Part shown: positions 5,412-7,569 of the stretch, piece by piece
Layout: every line of letters begins with the position of its first letter
Position numbering within the stretch: position 1 is the first letter of the stretch
Assembly: GCA_009702955.1 (NCBI GenBank)
Contig: WLHA01000046.1
Span: 1 to 7,569 of the forward strand
Length of the DNA stretch: 7,569 nt
Reading direction: 5' to 3'
DNA from: Actinomycetota bacterium
GTDB taxonomy: Bacteria > Actinomycetota > Acidimicrobiia > IMCC26256
Made by a program: the position numbers and the translations under genes
The notes under the pieces: model-generated
The model's input: only the letters and a program-made list of their open reading frames with translations
The model's database searches: none
What the model was told of the DNA's origin: nothing

Positions 5412-6131
5412 ATCGCAACGGACGAAGCCAGGATAAACGATCGAATTCGAGCTCGCGAGGTGCGCCTAATCGGCGCTGAAGGCGAACAACTCGGCACGGT
5501 CGCTCTCCCAGATGCACTCCGCATCGCACGCGAGGCCGAGCTCGATTTAGTCGAGGTCGCCCCTAACAACGTGCCTCCGGTCTGCAAAATCATGGACTTC
5601 GGTCGTTGGCAGTACGAACAGGAACAGCGCCGTAAAGAGTCTCGAAAGAAGGCGACCAACGTCGTCATCAAAGAGATGAAGTTCCGGCCAAAAATTGATA
5701 TTCACGACTACACAACCAAGATGCGACATGTCCAGAAATTCTTGGGGGACGGAAATAAAGTCAAGTTAACGATCATGTTCAGAGGACGCGAGATGGCTCA
5801 CCCAGAGCTCGGGCGCAAGATCCTGGACCAGATCGCTACAGACGTAGTTGATTACGCAATAGTCGAGTCGGCACCGCGTCAGGACGGACGCAACATGACA
5901 ATGGTGCTGCACCCGGTGAAGAAGGCAGGCAAGGCGAAGCCAAAGGTCGCTGGAAAAGGCGAGCGTGGATCTTCGAAGGCGCCTGCAGTAGAGGCTCCAG
6001 CAACACCGGCGCCATCTACTGAAGCGCCAGTAGCGACGGAAGTGCCAGAGGCGATAGTGCCCGTAGTTGAGGGCGCAGCGCTAGATAGTGCAGCAGTGGT
6101 TAATGAAGTCGTAGTTAGTGAAGTTGAGTAG
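5412..6131 (+). CDS. infC: Translation initiation factor IF-3
   Basis: IF3 binds the 30S subunit, blocks premature 50S joining and checks the start codon and initiator tRNA. From ATC 5412 the product is 239 aa. The N-domain begins at once with ARINDRIR and EVRLIGAEGEQLG and includes LDLVEVAPNNVPPVCKIMDF. A lysine and arginine rich linker helix (QEQRRKESRKKA) follows. The C-domain has VIKEMKFRPKID, KVKLTIMFRGRE, and PRQDGRNMTMVLHP near residues 155-168. The core ends near residue 171. The last 68 residues are an extension: about 18 basic residues-rich positions, then about 50 residues rich in Ala, Pro, Val and Glu with no Lys or Arg. The start follows from the Shine-Dalgarno at 5400-5407 and from homology, since the family starts just before this point. 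ATG 5406, GTG 5403 and ATG 5349 (260 aa) are alternatives that have no properly spaced ribosome binding site. The gene heads the rpmI-rplT operon. Confidence 0.93.
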   Translation: MATDEARINDRIRAREVRLIGAEGEQLGTVALPDALRIAREAELDLVEVAPNNVPPVCKIMDFGRWQYEQEQRRKESRKKATNVVIKEMKFRPKIDIHDYTTKMRHVQKFLGDGNKVKLTIMFRGREMAHPELGRKILDQIATDVVDYAIVESAPRQDGRNMTMVLHPVKKAGKAKPKVAGKGERGSSKAPAVEAPATPAPSTEAPVATEVPEAIVPVVEGAALDSAAVVNEVVVSEVE

Positions 6132-6142
6132 GAGAAAAAGTA

Positions 6143-6340
6143 ATGCCGAAAGTAAAAACCCACAGGGGTGCAGCGAAGCGTTTCAAGTTGACCGGAACGG
6201 GAAAGATCCGTCGCCGTAAAGCCAACCGCGCTCACCTACTTGAGTCGAAGCCGTCAAAGCGCACCCGTCGCCTAGCCCGTGGGGCTGAGGTAACCGGTGG
6301 CGATAAGAAGCACGTCGAGCGCTTGCTCGGCCGGGCGTAA
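6143..6340 (+). CDS. rpmI: 50S ribosomal protein L35 (bL35)
   Basis: The product is 65 aa, the usual length, and very basic. The N-terminus MPKVKTHRGAAKRFKLTGTG and the KIRRRKANRAH segment are typical of bL35, with the conserved C-terminal KKHVERLLG. It is a structural protein of the large subunit. AGGAGA at 6130-6135 overlaps the infC stop codon (TAG, 6129-6131) and gives a strong Shine-Dalgarno 7 nt from the ATG, so translation is probably coupled to infC. The gap to infC is 11 bp. Confidence 0.97.
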   Translation: MPKVKTHRGAAKRFKLTGTGKIRRRKANRAHLLESKPSKRTRRLARGAEVTGGDKKHVERLLGRA

Positions 6341-6351
6341 GGAGCACTGAT

Positions 6352-6714
6352 ATGGCAAGAGTAAAACGCGCAGTCAATGGTAAGAAGCACCGTCGCGCGA
6401 TTCTGGAGAAGGCTGAGGGGTATCGCGGTTCTAAGAGCCGTCACTTCCGCAAGGCCAATGAGCAGGTTATGCGCTCAGGCCAGTACGCATTCCGTGACCG
6501 ACGCGTGCGTAAAGGCGACTTCCGTAAACTATGGATTGTTCGCATCAACGCAGCCTGCCGCCTTCACGACATGTCCTACTCGCAATTTATTGCTGGTTTG
6601 AAGGCAGCCGAGGTTGAGGTTGACCGTAAGGTCTTAGCCGACCTCGCAGTCCGTGACGAAGCCGCGTTCGGTGCGCTAGTAGCGACCGCACGTGAGGCTC
6701 TCGCAGCAGCCTGA
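6352..6714 (+). CDS. rplT: 50S ribosomal protein L20 (bL20)
   Basis: L20 binds 23S rRNA early in large-subunit assembly and in several bacteria also represses its own operon through the mRNA. The 120-aa product has the standard features: MARVKRAVNGKKHRRAILEK at the start, then GYRGSKSRHFRKANEQVM, AFRDRRVRKGDFRKLWIVRI with NAACR, and a C-terminal helical domain with SYSQFIAGLKAAEVEVDRKVL. Length is normal. AAGGAG at 6339-6344 overlaps the rpmI stop and lies 7 nt from the ATG, so coupling to rpmI is likely. Whether L20 feeds back on this operon cannot be read from the sequence; no recognised L20 binding site was found. Confidence 0.97.
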   Translation: MARVKRAVNGKKHRRAILEKAEGYRGSKSRHFRKANEQVMRSGQYAFRDRRVRKGDFRKLWIVRINAACRLHDMSYSQFIAGLKAAEVEVDRKVLADLAVRDEAAFGALVATAREALAAA

Positions 6715-6719
6715 TTTCT

Positions 6720-7538
6720 ATGTCAGAGGCGGGCGGCGTCCACGCCGGGCTCGCCGCTCGGCATCCAGAGGTTAGGTATCTGCGTGACCTGCTGCGCGAT
6801 CGCGCAACGCGTCTCGACGGTAACCAGTGCGTGGCCGAGGGGCCTCGCGTAATCAGTGCAGCTCTCGATCGGGGAGCGATGATTGAGGCTGTCTACGTTG
6901 CCGATGGCGCAACGCGGGCATTCTCGAATCTCCTTGATCGTCTTGCTGATGCAGGTGTTCGCCTCGAGCTGCTCCGTGAAGGTGTGCTCGAGAAGATAGG
7001 AACCACTCGCTCGCCGCAGCCTCTACTTGGCTTAATCGATCTACCGGCTCCTGTAGCAGTCTCAGATCTCCAGACCGATGGATGCATTCTCGTGCTCTGT
7101 GGAGTATCGGATCCAGGGAATTTCGGGACACTGCTTAGAAGCGCTGAGGCTGCGGGTGCGCAAGGGGTAATCTCCTGCGGCAGCGGAGTTGATCCCTGGA
7201 ACCCGAAGGTGGTTCGAGCATCTGCAGGCGCGATATTTGGAGTTCCTTTGGTTGAGGATGGCGATCCCTTGGAGGTATTAGAGATGCTCTCGAGCCGAGG
7301 AGTGCGCGCCCTCGGCACCATAGCGAGAGGCGGAGAAGCGCCAGACGCTTTGAATCTCGCGACCGGAGTCGCTCTAGTTCTAGGTAATGAAGCCCACGGC
7401 CTCCCCGAGGAGGTAGCGGATCTCCTTGACGGCTCCGTCACGATTCCTATGGCTGGAGTCTCGGAGTCTCTAAATGTCGGCGTTGCAGGGAGCATTCTCT
7501 TATTCGAGTCTGCTCGACAGCGGGCAGCAGCAGTATGA
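6720..7538 (+). CDS. SpoU/TrmH-family 2'-O-ribose RNA methyltransferase
   Basis: This is a knotted (SPOUT) methyltransferase that uses S-adenosylmethionine to methylate a ribose 2'-OH, most likely in 23S rRNA. The N-terminal part (about 16-105) looks like the L30e-like substrate-binding domain, with HPEVRYLRDLLRDRATR, CVAEGPRVISAAL and TTRSPQPLLGL. The catalytic domain has the three SpoU motifs: DPGNFGTLLRSAEA at 131-144 (N134, R140), LGNEAHGL at 221-228 (E224), and IPMAGVSESLNVGVAGS at 242-258 (S250, N252). KVVRASAGAIFGVP at 163-176 also fits. Length 272 aa is normal. The gene holds the same position as M. tuberculosis Rv1644, annotated tsnR, but the target nucleotide cannot be inferred. The ATG lies 5 bp after the rplT stop with no clear Shine-Dalgarno, suggesting coupling. 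Its stop overlaps the pheS start. Confidence 0.93.
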   Translation: MSEAGGVHAGLAARHPEVRYLRDLLRDRATRLDGNQCVAEGPRVISAALDRGAMIEAVYVADGATRAFSNLLDRLADAGVRLELLREGVLEKIGTTRSPQPLLGLIDLPAPVAVSDLQTDGCILVLCGVSDPGNFGTLLRSAEAAGAQGVISCGSGVDPWNPKVVRASAGAIFGVPLVEDGDPLEVLEMLSSRGVRALGTIARGGEAPDALNLATGVALVLGNEAHGLPEEVADLLDGSVTIPMAGVSESLNVGVAGSILLFESARQRAAAV

Positions 7539-7569
7539 ATCTCGCAGAGGCAATCTCGAGTCTTCAATC
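7535..7569 (+). CDS. pheS: Phenylalanyl-tRNA synthetase alpha subunit, first codons only
   Basis: An ATG at 7535 overlaps the methyltransferase TGA in an ATGA junction and opens the frame MNLAEAISSLQ up to the window edge. This short peptide resembles the start of PheS, which commonly begins with a leucine-rich coiled-coil helix, and pheS follows rplT and a methyltransferase in many actinobacteria. Only 11 complete codons are visible, so the call rests on context and the start pattern. The upstream sequence lacks a clear Shine-Dalgarno, so translation is probably coupled. Confidence 0.7.
   Translation, partial: MNLAEAISSLQ

Noticed and set aside
6893..7567. 224-aa open frame on the - strand inside the methyltransferase gene
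   Set aside because: It is rich in Ser, Arg, Pro and Thr, typical of a shadow frame, and opposes a gene with all three SpoU motifs.

Overview
The window is a compact stretch of bacterial chromosome made up of housekeeping genes. The gene content, an infC-rpmI-rplT-rRNA methyltransferase-pheS order, a DUF1844-like gene divergent from infC, and a rib cluster followed by hisG all suggest Actinomycetota. Base composition looks only moderately GC-rich, unlike Streptomyces, so a moderate-GC lineage such as Acidimicrobiia is possible. That placement is inference from order and motifs, not from a phylogeny. I found no IS element, prophage, CRISPR array, tRNA or rRNA gene.

Left part (1-4732, + strand): ribD, ribE, ribBA and ribH are packed with 0-bp gaps or a 1-bp overlap. 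Together they supply every enzyme from GTP and ribulose 5-phosphate to riboflavin except the phosphatase that acts on the RibD product. hisG, a long-form ATP phosphoribosyltransferase, follows 27 bp later, then a short cold-shock-domain-like gene. The ORF of ribD is open to the window edge, so the start of this operon and any FMN riboswitch lie outside.

Middle part (4729-5411): a DUF1844-like gene runs on the - strand and overlaps the cold-shock gene tail to tail by 4 bp. A 245-bp divergent region then separates its preferred start from infC. That region holds several inverted repeats, including two GC-rich hairpins that cannot both form in full.

Right part (5412-7569, + strand): infC (IF3), rpmI (L35), rplT (L20), a SpoU/TrmH-family rRNA 2'-O-methyltransferase and the first 11 codons of pheS form one translation-related operon with no visible internal terminator.

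The most interesting observation is the infC start. An 8-base match to the anti-Shine-Dalgarno sequence lies at the right distance from an ATC codon, not from the nearby ATG or GTG codons. IF3 therefore probably starts at a non-canonical AUC, which fits the known autoregulation of infC. I see no convincing new defence, mobile or biosynthetic system here; the other findings concern regulation and gene architecture.
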